The notes: generated by a model not told the origin, from the sequence alone. DNA of 64,000 bases from Spirochaetae bacterium HGW-Spirochaetae-3 (GCA_002839315.1 PGXV01000013.1:1-64000); one strand, 5' to 3'. Shown: positions 17,706 through 27,156, counted from the stretch's first letter. A program made the numbers and translations.

Positions 17706-17719
17706 TGCAACCGGTTGCA
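17706..17719. promoter_or_regulatory. LacI-family operator O1
   Basis: TGCAACCGGTTGCA is a perfect 14-bp palindrome with the central CpG-flanked form typical of LacI/GalR operators. It overlaps the predicted transcription start of the regulator gene, which indicates autorepression. An identical copy lies at 18749. Confidence 0.88.
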
Positions 17720-17720
17720 T

Positions 17721-18728
17721 ATGTCCATGAACAAACTCAATTCGATAGACGACATCGCCAAGATAGCCGGCGTATCAAAATCCACGGTCTCCCGGGCCCT
17801 GAACGACAGCCCCCTCGTCGAAGCGGGAACCAAGGAACGTATCGTCGCTATCGCCAGGGAGCACGATTTCAGGCCGAGCGTAGCCGCTCGCGCCCTCTCC
17901 CTCCGCGCCAGCAAGACCGTCGCCTACGTCATAGACGCGTACGACCACGAGTGCGGCCTCGAGTCGCCGTTCAGCATGGAGCTCATGGGCGGCGCGGCGA
18001 CCGGACTCCGCGAGCTAGGATACGACATGCTCATTACGCAGGCTAACGAGTCGCGCGGAGATTGGGCCGCCGAATACCTCGGCTCCAGCCGCGTCGACGG
18101 ATTCATCCTGATGACATACGATAACAAGCGCCGGCACGTAGAGCGCCTTATCGAGCTGGACGCGCCCTTCGCCGTATGGGGCGGTTGCGACTCTCAGCCG
18201 TGTTGCTCCGTATCCGGGGATAACGAGCAGGGCGGCAGGCTGGCCGGCGAGCATCTCGTCTCTATCGGGCGGCGGAGGATAGGATTCATAGGCGATAGCG
18301 ACGACGACGACGAGGTACGCGGCCGACGCGTCGGATTCATGGCCGCCGTCTATCCATCCGGATCGGCGGGGACGCCGGCGCTCGAGGCGTTCGGGGATTT
18401 CTCCGAAGGTTCCGGCTACGCCGCCATGAACGAGCTGGTGGAGAGGGAGCCAGCCATAGACGCGGTCTTCGTCGTCGGGGACATGATGGCTATCGGCGCG
18501 ATGCGAGCCCTGGCGGACCGCGGCATACGAGTCCCCGCGGACGTAGCCGTCATAGGGTACGACAACCTTTTCATCTCGGCGTATACCACGCCCACTCTGA
18601 CGACCATCAGCCAGCATATCGCCGATACCGGCAGGATGATCGCGAGGAACCTGGTAGCGCGCATCGAGCGCGGCATCGTCTCCAGCGCGAAGATACCCGT
18701 GGAATTGATACGGCGGCAATCGGCGTGA
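17721..18728 (+). CDS. LacI/GalR-family transcriptional repressor
   Basis: This 335-residue regulator has the N-terminal helix-turn-helix IDDIAKIAGVSKSTVSRALN and hinge helix RPSVAARAL, then a periplasmic-binding-protein-like sugar domain (about 60-335). The effector is likely a sugar or related small molecule but cannot be named. ATG 17721 is preferred; TTG 17715 and ATG 17727 are also possible. None has a ribosome-binding site, because the operator fills the space, so the mRNA is predicted to be nearly leaderless. Its twin operators mark itself and the next gene as targets. Confidence 0.9.
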   Translation: MSMNKLNSIDDIAKIAGVSKSTVSRALNDSPLVEAGTKERIVAIAREHDFRPSVAARALSLRASKTVAYVIDAYDHECGLESPFSMELMGGAATGLRELGYDMLITQANESRGDWAAEYLGSSRVDGFILMTYDNKRRHVERLIELDAPFAVWGGCDSQPCCSVSGDNEQGGRLAGEHLVSIGRRRIGFIGDSDDDDEVRGRRVGFMAAVYPSGSAGTPALEAFGDFSEGSGYAAMNELVEREPAIDAVFVVGDMMAIGAMRALADRGIRVPADVAVIGYDNLFISAYTTPTLTTISQHIADTGRMIARNLVARIERGIVSSAKIPVELIRRQSA

Positions 18729-18748
18729 CGGTTTTTTTTATCAGGTTT

Positions 18749-18762
18749 TGCAACCGGTTGCA
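18749..18762. promoter_or_regulatory. LacI-family operator O2
   Basis: A second copy of TGCAACCGGTTGCA, part of the 16-base TTGCAACCGGTTGCAT shared with O1. It lies 18 bases before the ATG at 18781 and just upstream of AAGGAGG. No good promoter is visible between the lacI-type stop and this site. Confidence 0.85.
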
Positions 18763-18780
18763 TTTCATAAGGAGGATAGC

Positions 18781-19365
18781 ATGAAAGAAAACGATGAGGC
18801 GTACGCCCGGACGCGGCCCGCTCCGGCGGGGAATTCGGCCCTGGAGCAATACGAGGAGTTCGCGCTTCGGGCGGATTTCGGGCTCGCGCTCCGGCGCTCC
18901 AGGCTACGGTCGGCACTCGGATCGCTTATCCATAGGCTGTGCCGCCTGTACGAGGCGATGAGCCTGGGTCGAGCCGCGCCTCGAGCGTGCGCGGTATCCG
19001 CAGGGCTCTATACCGGGTCCGGAGACGGCGAGCCGATAGAACTGCCGCTGGATGATATCGTCGGCTCGATAGACGCGAAAGGCCGCCACGTCGCCCGCCC
19101 GCCGAGGCTGGCGAGGCGGGATTACGACGCATGGGCGGCGTTCTATACGACGGCGCGCGAACGCGGCCCCGAGCGCGTAGGAGGCCGATACGGAGAAGGC
19201 GGTTTCTACGTCGACTCCGGGGCGAACGCCGCGATCCTCATCGAGGTCGCGCGCTCGCTCGGCTACGACAGTATCCCGGCGCTCGCCCGGGCGCCGGCGA
19301 GCCGTGGCGGCGACCTCCTATGCGCCAGGGCGCCGCGCCGGAGAGGCGCCCTCGGCCTGGCCTAG
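18781..19365 (+). CDS. ParB-like-domain protein with degenerate active site
   Basis: This 194-residue protein has an arginine-rich N-terminus followed by a part that resembles the ParB/sulfiredoxin-like fold: IELPLDDIVGSID (about 79-91) and GGFYVDSGANAAILIEVARSLGYDSI. In relatives I know the second block reads DGNHRVSVA. Here the His-Arg pair is replaced by alanines, so nuclease or nucleotide-binding activity is doubtful. An AAGGAGG site precedes the ATG. It stands directly behind the second LacI operator and is the likely regulated target. The assignment is by eye and tentative; the function is unknown. Confidence 0.55.
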   Translation: MKENDEAYARTRPAPAGNSALEQYEEFALRADFGLALRRSRLRSALGSLIHRLCRLYEAMSLGRAAPRACAVSAGLYTGSGDGEPIELPLDDIVGSIDAKGRHVARPPRLARRDYDAWAAFYTTARERGPERVGGRYGEGGFYVDSGANAAILIEVARSLGYDSIPALARAPASRGGDLLCARAPRRRGALGLA

Positions 19366-20717
19366 GAGGCGTCGCCCGGCTTGCTCCTGGCTATCAACGC
19401 CTCGTAGGTCATCTCGTCCAAGGGGTAGAACTGTACGAGCACCGCGGCCAGGAGCAGGATGACGGCCGGGATGGGACCTACGAGAAGCCGGATCGCGAAC
19501 AGCGCCCTGGGGCCCTGCGCTACGTCGGGCACGTAGTGCGCGGCGGCGAGTATGAATCCGAGCATCGCCGTGGCGGCGGAGGTTCCCAACTTCGACATCA
19601 GGGTCCAGATACCGTAATAGGCGCCCTCGTTACGATGGCCGCTCTTCACCGCCTCGACCTCGACGGTATCGGGCAGCATGGCGTAGGGCGGCACGTAGCC
19701 GAAGCCTATGCCGACTCCGCCGAATACCATCATCACGATCGTAAAGGCCGGCGGCATCCTGTGGCCGAAGAAGAAGATAGAGAGGCAGACGGCGGCCAGG
19801 ACCGTGAAGCAGATCTGGTAGGTCCTCTTCTTCCCGATCTTCTTGGCGACGAAGACGCTCACCGGTATGAAGAACATAGCCACGACGAGCAGCATAAGCA
19901 TCGCTATCGTCGTCAGCCCCTCGTTCCGGAAGACGTACTTGAAGTAGTACGCGAGTATGCCCTGGAGGAAATTGAGCCCCGTCAGGTTGAGCGCGTACGT
20001 GAAGAGCAGGATAAGGTACGGCTTATTGGTGAACACGGCGGAGTAGGTCTTCCAGAAGCCGTGCGGGATCGCGCCTTCGCGGTGTTTCTCCTTTACCGAG
20101 ACGCCGGTAATCAGCGAGGTGACCGCCATGATGACGCCGAAGATGACGCCGACGAGCAGGAAGCCTTCCTTCTTCGAAGGCGTTAGTCCGATGAGGGGGA
20201 GCACGATGCCCGCGCCGAGTATGGTACCTATCACCGCGAAGCCGAAACGGTAGCCGTTGAGGCTCGTCCGTTCGTTATAATCCTTCGTGAGCTCCGGGGT
20301 CAGCGACGCGTACGGGACGTTGACCACGGTATACGCGGTATTGAGGAGGCACAGCGCGACCGTCGCCCATACGGTCAACGCGACCGGGTCGGTAAAGCCG
20401 GGGGCCCTGAAGAAGAATATCATCGTGAGCATCAGCGGAATAGCGCCGAAGATGATATACGGTCGGCGCCGGCCCATCTTCGACACGGTCCTGTCGGAGA
20501 TGTAGCCCATCATGGGATCCGTCACGGCGTCCCATATCTTTCCTATCATCACCGCCAGGCCGGCCATGGCGGCCGGTATTCCCACGGTATCGGTGAGGTA
20601 GTACATGGACCAGAAGCCCATCGCCGTGAAGAACAGGTTACCGCCCAGGTCGGCCACGCCGAACCCCATCTTGACCCGGACGGGCAACCGCTCGCCGGAC
20701 TCAGTCGCTTTCGTCAT
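19362..20717 (-). CDS. sugar:cation symporter, GPH (melibiose carrier) family
   Basis: This 451-residue permease has twelve predicted membrane helices and the GPH signature features: GFGVADLGGNLFF at the start, the DPMMGYISDRT loop after helix 2 and GRRRPYI. Members import glycosides, pentosides or hexuronides with sodium or protons; the substrate is unknown. Its start overlaps the end of the upstream acyltransferase gene by 17 bases and its stop overlaps the convergent ParB-like gene by four bases. It lies next to a LacI-type regulator, but no operator copy is in front of it. Confidence 0.88.
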   Translation of the reverse strand: MTKATESGERLPVRVKMGFGVADLGGNLFFTAMGFWSMYYLTDTVGIPAAMAGLAVMIGKIWDAVTDPMMGYISDRTVSKMGRRRPYIIFGAIPLMLTMIFFFRAPGFTDPVALTVWATVALCLLNTAYTVVNVPYASLTPELTKDYNERTSLNGYRFGFAVIGTILGAGIVLPLIGLTPSKKEGFLLVGVIFGVIMAVTSLITGVSVKEKHREGAIPHGFWKTYSAVFTNKPYLILLFTYALNLTGLNFLQGILAYYFKYVFRNEGLTTIAMLMLLVVAMFFIPVSVFVAKKIGKKRTYQICFTVLAAVCLSIFFFGHRMPPAFTIVMMVFGGVGIGFGYVPPYAMLPDTVEVEAVKSGHRNEGAYYGIWTLMSKLGTSAATAMLGFILAAAHYVPDVAQGPRALFAIRLLVGPIPAVILLLAAVLVQFYPLDEMTYEALIARSKPGDAS

Positions 20718-22068
20718 TATTCAGCTCCTTGATGCATGATTGATACGCGTTCTTCAATTCGACGAGCGCCTGGGACGTCGCGACTCTCCGATCGACGAGA
20801 TAGCCGGGCAAGCGGGCGCTCAGGTCTATAGCGGGCGACGCGACGACGACGGCTCGTTTCGGGCGGACCGCCACGCGGCCAGAGATAGCGCCGCCGGCGA
20901 GCCTGTTCGCGAAGTCCCACAGGTTCTGCGCATACTCTACTACGGCTCCGAACGGCGCTCCTTCTGACGGAGGGTCGGAGCGGAAGTACCAGGCGAGGTC
21001 GGCTAGCTCCATATGGCGCATCGCGTACCAGGATTCGCCGGCCCGGCGGTCTAGCACGGCCCTATCCAGCGGCGCGGCGCGTCGCGGATCCTCGCCGGGC
21101 GGCAGATAGACCCTATCCCAACCGACTTGTCGTATGCGGTACAGGCGCTCTATGGCGTCGCCAGGGCCGCGGGCTATGCCCAGGAGGCGTTCTCCCGTGC
21201 ACAGCGCGGCCTCGACGATGGCCTCCGCCCGAAGCGCGGCGCCCGGCTCCGCGCCCTTTTCCAGACCGTACTGCCGCTCTGCGATACGCAGGATCGCCTC
21301 GAGGGCGTCGGCGAGACGGCCAGGCATGGCGATGCGCCGCTCGGGCGACGACGGAGCGCCGGAGCCTACGAACGACTCGATACGCAGGACGAGCCGCTCG
21401 AGCGAGGCGACCGCGCGGCGATCGTACTCGTATCGTACCGATATCGGCATCAGCACGACGTGCTCGGGCCGGCCGACCCTCTCGAGTCGGTCGGCGGATC
21501 GGAAACCCAGTCGCACGGCGCCGGCCTCGAGCCGCGGCACGTCTCCGCTCGTATAGCTGACCTGGCCTTCAGGCGACAGCGCGAGCGGGTACGGGCCGTC
21601 CTCTATAGCCGCGCGTATCCTGTCCATACCGACGGTATCCATCTTGCTGTGGTGTACCGGCATGGCGCCGACGCGCGGCAGCAACCATCGAATCAGGGGG
21701 CCGCCCCACCGAGGGACCTCGTACCCGTGCACGAATACCGCGTGAGGGCGCCTCGGCAATCGAACGCCGAGGCGCCTCGCCTCGCGGCCCAGCCCCACGG
21801 AGAAGATCCACGACAGAAGCTGGGGCTCGTCGCCGTAGGGATGGCGGAACGCCAGCATTACCCGCCGCTCCCCGTCGAAGGCGGCGCGGAACGCCTCGAC
21901 CAGGACGTCGCCGCCGCGCAACTCTATACGCTCGAAACCTAGCGCCATGCGCAGGTAGGCGCCTAATACGGCATGGGCGAGGCCGAGGACGGCCGCGGAG
22001 ACGTGAGGCTCGGGGAGCCCGACGTCGGGTCGGGCCCTGGATACGGGGCGGGCATACGTTCCGTTCAT
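20701..22068 (-). CDS. PlsC-like acyltransferase with variant active site
   Basis: This 455-residue protein has the two key blocks of glycerolipid acyltransferases: FRHPYGDEP around His76 and the SPEGQ block (165-169) that matches the PEGTR motif. The usual HX4D is changed: the aspartate is at His+4 and a glutamate at His+5. The extra 250 C-terminal residues are not familiar. It probably acylates a lysophospholipid or another lipid at the inner membrane; substrate is unknown. It is co-transcribed with the sugar symporter (17-base overlap). No Shine-Dalgarno sequence precedes the ATG. Confidence 0.7.
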   Translation of the reverse strand: MNGTYARPVSRARPDVGLPEPHVSAAVLGLAHAVLGAYLRMALGFERIELRGGDVLVEAFRAAFDGERRVMLAFRHPYGDEPQLLSWIFSVGLGREARRLGVRLPRRPHAVFVHGYEVPRWGGPLIRWLLPRVGAMPVHHSKMDTVGMDRIRAAIEDGPYPLALSPEGQVSYTSGDVPRLEAGAVRLGFRSADRLERVGRPEHVVLMPISVRYEYDRRAVASLERLVLRIESFVGSGAPSSPERRIAMPGRLADALEAILRIAERQYGLEKGAEPGAALRAEAIVEAALCTGERLLGIARGPGDAIERLYRIRQVGWDRVYLPPGEDPRRAAPLDRAVLDRRAGESWYAMRHMELADLAWYFRSDPPSEGAPFGAVVEYAQNLWDFANRLAGGAISGRVAVRPKRAVVVASPAIDLSARLPGYLVDRRVATSQALVELKNAYQSCIKELNNDESD

Positions 22069-22077
22069 GACCGTAGG

Positions 22078-22106
22078 AGCATACCCCGTCCCGGCCGCGT
22101 CCGCAA
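22078..22106 (-). promoter_or_regulatory. promoter of the acyltransferase-symporter operon
   Basis: On the minus strand TTGCGG, 17 bases, TATGCT, ending nine bases before the ATG at 22068, so the leader would be about two or three bases. Confidence 0.6.
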
Positions 22107-22134
22107 GCGAGTACGTCCGGCGCCTCCGCGCGGC

Positions 22135-22163
22135 TTGCTCCCAACCGTGTTAATGCGTACATT
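22135..22163 (+). promoter_or_regulatory. promoter of tpx
   Basis: TTGCTC, 17 bases, TACATT, divergent from the acyltransferase promoter. The tpx ATG at 22198 has an AGGAGGG site. Confidence 0.6.
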
Positions 22164-22197
22164 CCTATGAGGTGAATGAAGAAAACCAGGAGGGCAT

Positions 22198-22710
22198 ATG
22201 GCTACCGTCACTCTCAAAGGCACGCCGATAACTACTTCGGGCGATCTCCCGAAGGTAGGATCGAGGATACCGGACTTCAAGCTTACGAAATCCAACCTGT
22301 CGGACGCGACGCTGGCCGACTTCAAGGGCAAGGTGCTTATCCTTAACATCGTGCCGAGCCTCGACACGGGCACCTGCGCGGCCAGCGCCAGGGCGTTCAA
22401 CATGAGGATCAAGGAGATGGGAGGGGCGCTCGTCCTTACGATCAGCCGCGACCTTCCGTTCGCCCAGAAACGATTCTGCGAGGCGGAAGGCATCGACGCG
22501 GTCGTGACGCTCTCCGAGCTACGGGACAGGAGGTTCGGGCAGGACTACGGCGTCGCGATAGCGGACGGTCCCATGGAGGGGCTCCTGTCCCGCGCGGTCG
22601 TCGTCGCCGACGCGGCCGGCCGCGTCGTATATACCCAGCAGGTCCCCGAGATAGCCCAGGAGCCGGACTACGCGGCGGCGCTCGCGGCGGCCGAGGCGGC
22701 GAGCGCGTAG
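22198..22710 (+). CDS. tpx: thiol peroxidase
   Basis: This 170-residue atypical 2-Cys peroxiredoxin reduces hydrogen peroxide and organic peroxides using thioredoxin. It has the Tpx-type active site PSLDTGTCAAS with peroxidatic Cys60 and resolving Cys94 in LPFAQKRFC. Length and the N-terminal VTLKGTPITTSGDLP segment match the family. A strong ribosome-binding site supports the start. It is followed by copZ, which has its own operator. Confidence 0.95.
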   Translation: MATVTLKGTPITTSGDLPKVGSRIPDFKLTKSNLSDATLADFKGKVLILNIVPSLDTGTCAASARAFNMRIKEMGGALVLTISRDLPFAQKRFCEAEGIDAVVTLSELRDRRFGQDYGVAIADGPMEGLLSRAVVVADAAGRVVYTQQVPEIAQEPDYAAALAAAEAASA

Positions 22711-22771
22711 GCTCGGGCTATCGCGACGCGTTGGCCACGGCCCTTCCCATACAGGCGGATCTTCATTATAT

Positions 22772-22790
22772 TATACCCCTGGGGGGTATA
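22772..22790 (+). promoter_or_regulatory. CsoR-type copper operator in front of copZ
   Basis: TATACCCC and GGGGTATA are perfect inverted arms with a three-base spacer, the layout of CsoR operators. A -10-like TATATT (22767-22772) touches the left arm, so a bound repressor would block transcription until copper binds it. No csoR gene is in the window. Confidence 0.75.
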
Positions 22791-22811
22791 TCTCCCAAAG
22801 GAGTTGCCGGT

Positions 22812-23021
22812 ATGAAGACTATCGTAACGATAGAGGGAATGAGCTGCGGCCATTGCGCGATGCGGGTCAAGTCGGCCATCGAGGCGGTAAGCGGCGTATC
22901 GAGCGCCGTCGTGGACGTGACCGAAGGCAAGGCCGTGGTCGAAGGCGAGGGGCTCGACGCCAATATGCTGCGCGGCGCGGTGGTCAAGGCGGGATATTCC
23001 GTCGTGTCCGTACTGCCATAA
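22812..23021 (+). CDS. copZ: copper chaperone, HMA domain
   Basis: This 69-residue protein is a single heavy-metal-associated domain with the metal-binding GMSCGHC (Cys12, Cys15) and the conserved GV...VDV and AGY segments. CopZ carries Cu(I) to a P-type exporter in the cytoplasm. An AAGGAG site precedes the ATG. No copA ATPase is adjacent, so the exporter must be elsewhere or absent. The CsoR-type operator just upstream fits copper induction. Confidence 0.9.
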   Translation: MKTIVTIEGMSCGHCAMRVKSAIEAVSGVSSAVVDVTEGKAVVEGEGLDANMLRGAVVKAGYSVVSVLP

Positions 23022-23045
23022 AAAAACCCCGGCGCCAAGCCGGGG
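23020..23045 (-). terminator. rho-independent terminator after dnaJ
   Basis: The stem CCCCGGC/GCCGGGG with a five-base loop is followed on the minus strand by seven Ts. It lies between the convergent copZ and dnaJ genes. On the plus strand the T-tract is missing, so it mainly serves dnaJ. Confidence 0.88.
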
Positions 23046-23063
23046 TCCTTACGGTTAACGCAA

Positions 23064-24206
23064 CTATTTGAGCTCCGACAGCTTTATAGGCCGCGGTTCC
23101 GATTCGTCGCCTTCGACCTTGACGAGCTCCTCAAGGAGCTCCTTGCCTCGCTTCGTCAGTTTCTGCGGCACATGGATCATCAGCTTGATGTACATGTCTC
23201 CGCGCTTGGCGCTACCATTGGCTCCGGGCACGCCCTCTTCCCTCAGGCGGAGCATCTTGCCGTGCTGGGAACCCGGCTGGACGGACACCTTTACCCTCTT
23301 GCCGTCGATAGTCGGCACGGTGATCTCTCCGCCCAGCGTCGCCTTCATGACCGATATAGGCACCGCGCAGTACAGGTCGTAGCCGTCGCGCTCGAAGAAT
23401 TCGTGCGGCTTGACGTGGATGAACACGTACAGGTCCCCGGACCTGCCGCCGTTGGGCCCCGCGTCGCCCTGACCGGCGACCGCGAGGCGCTTGCCGTCGT
23501 CTATGCCCGGCGGGATGGTAACCTTTATCTTCTGCTTCTTCTTGGACAGGCCCGAGCCGCTACATACCTTACACGGCTTGTCGACGATATGCCCCTCGCC
23601 TCCGCATGTCGGGCAAGGACTGGCTATAGAGAAGAAGCCCGAGCTGCGGCGCACCTGGCCGGACCCCTGGCACGTCGGGCACACCTTACGGCCGCCGCCG
23701 GATTCGGACCCGGATCCCTTGCAGGTAGAGCAGCTCTCGTCGTGGCTATAGGAAATCTCGACGGTCGTACCGAACACGGCCTGCTCGAAGGTCAGCTCCA
23801 TATCGTAGCGGAGATTAGAGCCGCGCGGAGACTCGCCGCGCCGCCTTCCGGATGACGAGCGGCCGCCTCCGCCGAACAGGTTATCGAAGATGCTCGAGAA
23901 ATCGCCGAAGCCTCCGAAGATATCCTCGAAGTCGCGGTAGATGTTCGTGAAATCCTGAGCTCCGCCCTGGCCGCCCATGCTGTCGACGCCGGCGAAGCCG
24001 AATTGGTCGTACGCGGCGCGTTTCTGATCGTCCGAGACTACCTCGTAGGCTTCCGTGGCTTCCTTGAAGCGCTCCTCGGCCGCCTTGTCGCCCGGGTTCT
24101 TGTCCGGGTGGTTCTGGATAGCCAGCTTGCGATACGCCTTCTTGATGTCGTCCTTGCTGGCGCTCTTCTGGATGCCAAGGACCTCGTAATAATCTCGTTT
24201 AGCCAC
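23064..24206 (-). CDS. dnaJ: chaperone protein DnaJ
   Basis: This 380-residue type I J-protein has the J-domain with HPD (NHPDKNPGD, about residue 33), a Gly/Phe-rich linker with DIFGGFGDF, four zinc-finger repeats of the CxxCxGxG type ([32 protein letters not shown]), and the C-terminal substrate-binding domains. It delivers unfolded proteins to DnaK and stimulates its ATPase. Start is GTG at 24206 with AAGGG upstream. It is separated from dnaK by 134 bases. Confidence 0.97.
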   Translation of the reverse strand: MAKRDYYEVLGIQKSASKDDIKKAYRKLAIQNHPDKNPGDKAAEERFKEATEAYEVVSDDQKRAAYDQFGFAGVDSMGGQGGAQDFTNIYRDFEDIFGGFGDFSSIFDNLFGGGGRSSSGRRRGESPRGSNLRYDMELTFEQAVFGTTVEISYSHDESCSTCKGSGSESGGGRKVCPTCQGSGQVRRSSGFFSIASPCPTCGGEGHIVDKPCKVCSGSGLSKKKQKIKVTIPPGIDDGKRLAVAGQGDAGPNGGRSGDLYVFIHVKPHEFFERDGYDLYCAVPISVMKATLGGEITVPTIDGKRVKVSVQPGSQHGKMLRLREEGVPGANGSAKRGDMYIKLMIHVPQKLTKRGKELLEELVKVEGDESEPRPIKLSELK

Positions 24207-24340
24207 GGTTAACCCTTATAGGAGATTTGAACGCAGAGAATAACAGGATAAGAGAAGAAGGGAAAGCACGGGCGAATCATATAATTCCCTCTTGCCTTCC
24301 CTCTTCATCGCTCATTCTCTTCGTTTATCCTTCGTATCTA
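24207..24340 (-). other. dnaK-dnaJ intergenic region with imperfect inverted repeat
   Basis: This 134-base gap is A/G-rich on one side and C/T-rich on the other. Segments near 24245-24263 (AGGATAAGAGAAGAAGGGA) partly complement 24297-24332, so a long imperfect hairpin could form. I cannot tell whether it processes or attenuates the transcript. No gene is seen. Confidence 0.4.
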
Positions 24341-26281
24341 CTACTTCTTGTCGTCGTCGTCTACGACGCGGTAGTCCGCGTCCTCGGCGCCGCTATCGTT
24401 GGGCGAGCTATCGGCACCGGCCTGCCCAGCGTCACCGGCGCTAGCCTCCGGGCCGCCCGCCGCGCCCTGGGCGTCGGGGGAAGCCTGTTTGTAGACCTGC
24501 TCGGCGAGCTTGTAGGAGGCCTGCTTGAGCGCCTCGATCTTCTCCTTCATCGGTTCCGCCTCGTTGGTCTCGACCGCCTTCTTGAGCTCCGCGACCGCGG
24601 CCTCGATGGCGGCCTTCTCCTCGGCGCTCACCTTGTCGCCGTAATCCTTGAGCGACTTCTCCGTGGTGTAGATCAGGGAGTCGGCCTCGTTGCGGGCCTC
24701 GGCGCGATCGCGCTCGCGCTTGTCCTCCTCGGCGTGGGCCTCGGCTTCCTTGACCATCTTGTCGATGTCCGAGTCGTTGAGACCGCTGGAGGCCTCGATG
24801 CGTATCTTCTGCTCCTTGCCGGTGCCCAGGTCCTTGGCGGCGACGTGGACGATACCGTTCGCGTCGATGTCGAAGGTGACCTCGACCTGCGGGACGCCGC
24901 GCGGAGCCGGCGGGATGCCCTCGAGGTCGAATCGGCCGAGCGTCCGGTTCTGGGTGGCCATCTCGCGCTCGCCCTGCAGCACGTGGATAGACACGGTGCT
25001 CTGGCTATCGGCCGCGGTGCTGAATATCTGGCCCTTGCGGCAGGGAATGGTGGTGTTGCGGGTGATCAGCCTCGTGAAGACGCCGCCGAGGGTCTCGATG
25101 CCGAGGGACAGCGGGGTCACGTCGAGGAGCAGCACGTCCTTGACGTCGCCGCCGAGGATGCCGCCCTGGATAGCGGCGCCGACGGCCACGGCCTCATCGG
25201 GGTTGACGCCCTTGCTGGGCTCCTTGCCGAACAGATCCTTGACGATCTGCTGGACCTTGGGGATGCGCGTTGAGCCGCCGACGAGGATGACCTCGTCGAT
25301 CTGGTCGGCCGTCACGCCGGCGTCCTTCATGGCCTTTCGGCAGGGGTCCTTGGACTTCTCGAGGTAGTCCTCGATGAGGCGCTCGAACGCGGCGCGGGTC
25401 AGGCTCTTCTGCAGGTGCTTGGGGCCGGACGCGTCGGCGGTGATGAACGGCAGGTTTATCTCGGCCTGCTGGACGTTGGACAGCTCGATCTTGGCCTTCT
25501 CGGCCGCTTCCTTGAGGCGCTGCAGGGCCATGCGGTCCTTGGACAGGTCGATGCCGGAGTCCTTCTTGAATTCGTCGACGAGCCACTGCATGACGCGCCT
25601 GTCGAAGTCGTCGCCGCCCAGGTGGGTGTCGCCGTTGGTCGACTTGACCTCGAAAACGCCCTCGCCGAGCTCCAGGATGGATATATCGAAGGTGCCGCCG
25701 CCGAGGTCGTACACGGCGATGGTCTTCTCCTTCTTCTGGTCCTTGTTATAGCCGTACGCGAGCGAAGCGGCGGTCGGCTCGTTGATGATGCGCTTGACCT
25801 CGAGCCCGGCGATGCGGCCGGCGTCCTTGGTCGCCTGGCGCTGTGCGTCGTTGAAGTACGCCGGCACGGTGATCACGGCCTCGGTGACGGCCTCGCCCAG
25901 GTAGTCCTCAGCGGTCTTCTTCATCTTCTGCAGGATGAAGGCGCTGACCTCCTGGGGGCTGTAGAGCTTGCCGGCGGCGTCGACGCGTACGTCGTTCTGG
26001 TGCGCGACGACCTTATACGGCACGAGGGTCGTCTCGCTGGTGACCTCTTCGTAGCGGCGCCCCATAAAGCGCTTGATGGAATAGACGGTATTCTCCGGAT
26101 TGGTGATCATCTGGTTCTTGGCGGGCTGGCCGACGACGCGCTCGCCCTTGCCGGTGAAGCCGACGATGGACGGGGTGGTCCGCTGCCCCTCGGAGTTGGC
26201 TATGACGAGAGGCTCGCCGCCCTCCATGACCGCCACGCAACTATTCGTGGTTCCTAGATCGATGCCGATAATCCTTCCCAT
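24341..26281 (-). CDS. dnaK: chaperone protein DnaK (Hsp70)
   Basis: This 646-residue Hsp70 begins with [18 protein letters not shown], has the ATPase phosphate-binding loops ([14 protein letters not shown] and [12 protein letters not shown]), the linker [16 protein letters not shown], the substrate-binding domain and an acidic tail ending [11 protein letters not shown]. It is an ATP-driven folding chaperone in the cytoplasm. AAGGAG precedes the ATG. It follows grpE by ten bases and is co-transcribed with it. Confidence 0.98.
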   Translation of the reverse strand: MGRIIGIDLGTTNSCVAVMEGGEPLVIANSEGQRTTPSIVGFTGKGERVVGQPAKNQMITNPENTVYSIKRFMGRRYEEVTSETTLVPYKVVAHQNDVRVDAAGKLYSPQEVSAFILQKMKKTAEDYLGEAVTEAVITVPAYFNDAQRQATKDAGRIAGLEVKRIINEPTAASLAYGYNKDQKKEKTIAVYDLGGGTFDISILELGEGVFEVKSTNGDTHLGGDDFDRRVMQWLVDEFKKDSGIDLSKDRMALQRLKEAAEKAKIELSNVQQAEINLPFITADASGPKHLQKSLTRAAFERLIEDYLEKSKDPCRKAMKDAGVTADQIDEVILVGGSTRIPKVQQIVKDLFGKEPSKGVNPDEAVAVGAAIQGGILGGDVKDVLLLDVTPLSLGIETLGGVFTRLITRNTTIPCRKGQIFSTAADSQSTVSIHVLQGEREMATQNRTLGRFDLEGIPPAPRGVPQVEVTFDIDANGIVHVAAKDLGTGKEQKIRIEASSGLNDSDIDKMVKEAEAHAEEDKRERDRAEARNEADSLIYTTEKSLKDYGDKVSAEEKAAIEAAVAELKKAVETNEAEPMKEKIEALKQASYKLAEQVYKQASPDAQGAAGGPEASAGDAGQAGADSSPNDSGAEDADYRVVDDDDKK

Positions 26282-26291
26282 GGGATGCTCC

Positions 26292-26933
26292 TTATGCGTT
26301 CTCTTCGCTTGTATTCGTATCGTTCGCGTCCCTGACGGGCAGGGGCATGCGTACCTTGACCTTGGCGCTCCGCAACACGCGTTCGCGCAGCTTGTATCCC
26401 TTGACGAACTCCTCGACGACGCAGGGCTCCTCGCATTCGCCCTGCTCGCTCATCACCGCCTCGTGTACGTTCGGATCGAAGGCGGCTCCCTCCGAGTCGA
26501 ACCGGGAGAGGCCGTACTTGGAATCGAGCAACCCGAGCAGGTTCTTCTGAATCATGCCTACGCCGTCGTGCAGCGACGTAAAATCCTTCGACAGCTCCGA
26601 GCTCTTGATCGCCCGCTCGAAATCGTCGAGGACTCCGACGAGGTCCGTCAGGATCTGCGAATTGGCGTACTGGATCGCGTCGTCCTTCTCCCTGAACATG
26701 CGCTTGCGGAAATTCTCGTAATCCGCGAGCTTCCTCAGGTACTGGTCCTTGAGCGCTGATACTTCGGACTCCAGCGCGGAGATCCTGTTCTTCGCCTCCG
26801 TCATCGCCTTCTCGGCCTCGGCCTTCGGCGCCGTATCCTCCATAGCCTGGCCTTCGGACGCCGGAGTACCGGTTCCCTCTGGCTCGATGCCGTCTATGCG
26901 TTCTTCGCTAGCATTCTTCTTTTGTTTGGACAT
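26292..26933 (-). CDS. grpE: nucleotide exchange factor GrpE
   Basis: This 213-residue protein has an acidic disordered N-terminus (1-50), a long coiled coil (about 50-110, with [19 protein letters not shown]) and the C-terminal beta-wing domain ([21 protein letters not shown]). GrpE releases ADP from DnaK. It is first in the grpE-dnaK-dnaJ order. No hrcA gene precedes it, and no CIRCE element (TTAGCACTC-N9-GAGTGCTAA) is seen in the 279 bases upstream, so heat-shock control is not by the most common route. Confidence 0.95.
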   Translation of the reverse strand: MSKQKKNASEERIDGIEPEGTGTPASEGQAMEDTAPKAEAEKAMTEAKNRISALESEVSALKDQYLRKLADYENFRKRMFREKDDAIQYANSQILTDLVGVLDDFERAIKSSELSKDFTSLHDGVGMIQKNLLGLLDSKYGLSRFDSEGAAFDPNVHEAVMSEQGECEEPCVVEEFVKGYKLRERVLRSAKVKVRMPLPVRDANDTNTSEENA

Positions 26934-27012
26934 AGCCTCGCTCTACGATGGTGATGGCCGAAAGGCTCGGATTGACGAAACGACGCCATGAGCCATACGG
27001 TTAGTACTTAGT

Positions 27013-27042
27013 AAAATAATAAGGTCTATTTTGAAGCGTCAA
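27013..27042 (-). promoter_or_regulatory. candidate grpE promoter
   Basis: On the minus strand TTGACG, 18 bases, TATTTT. It lies about 80 bases before the grpE start codon. Confidence 0.45.
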
Positions 27043-27128
27043 GGCGATACGCCCCCCTATCGGCAATAATTCGTGAAAATAGGCACGGTTTTTGTAGACG
27101 AAGCCCAAATGCGATCGCGGAGGCCGCC

Positions 27129-27156
27129 TTGACATTACCCGACTATGCTATACCAT
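27129..27156 (+). promoter_or_regulatory. candidate rpoN promoter
   Basis: A perfect TTGACA is followed after 16 bases by TACCAT. The rpoN start is about 57 bases downstream. Confidence 0.45.
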
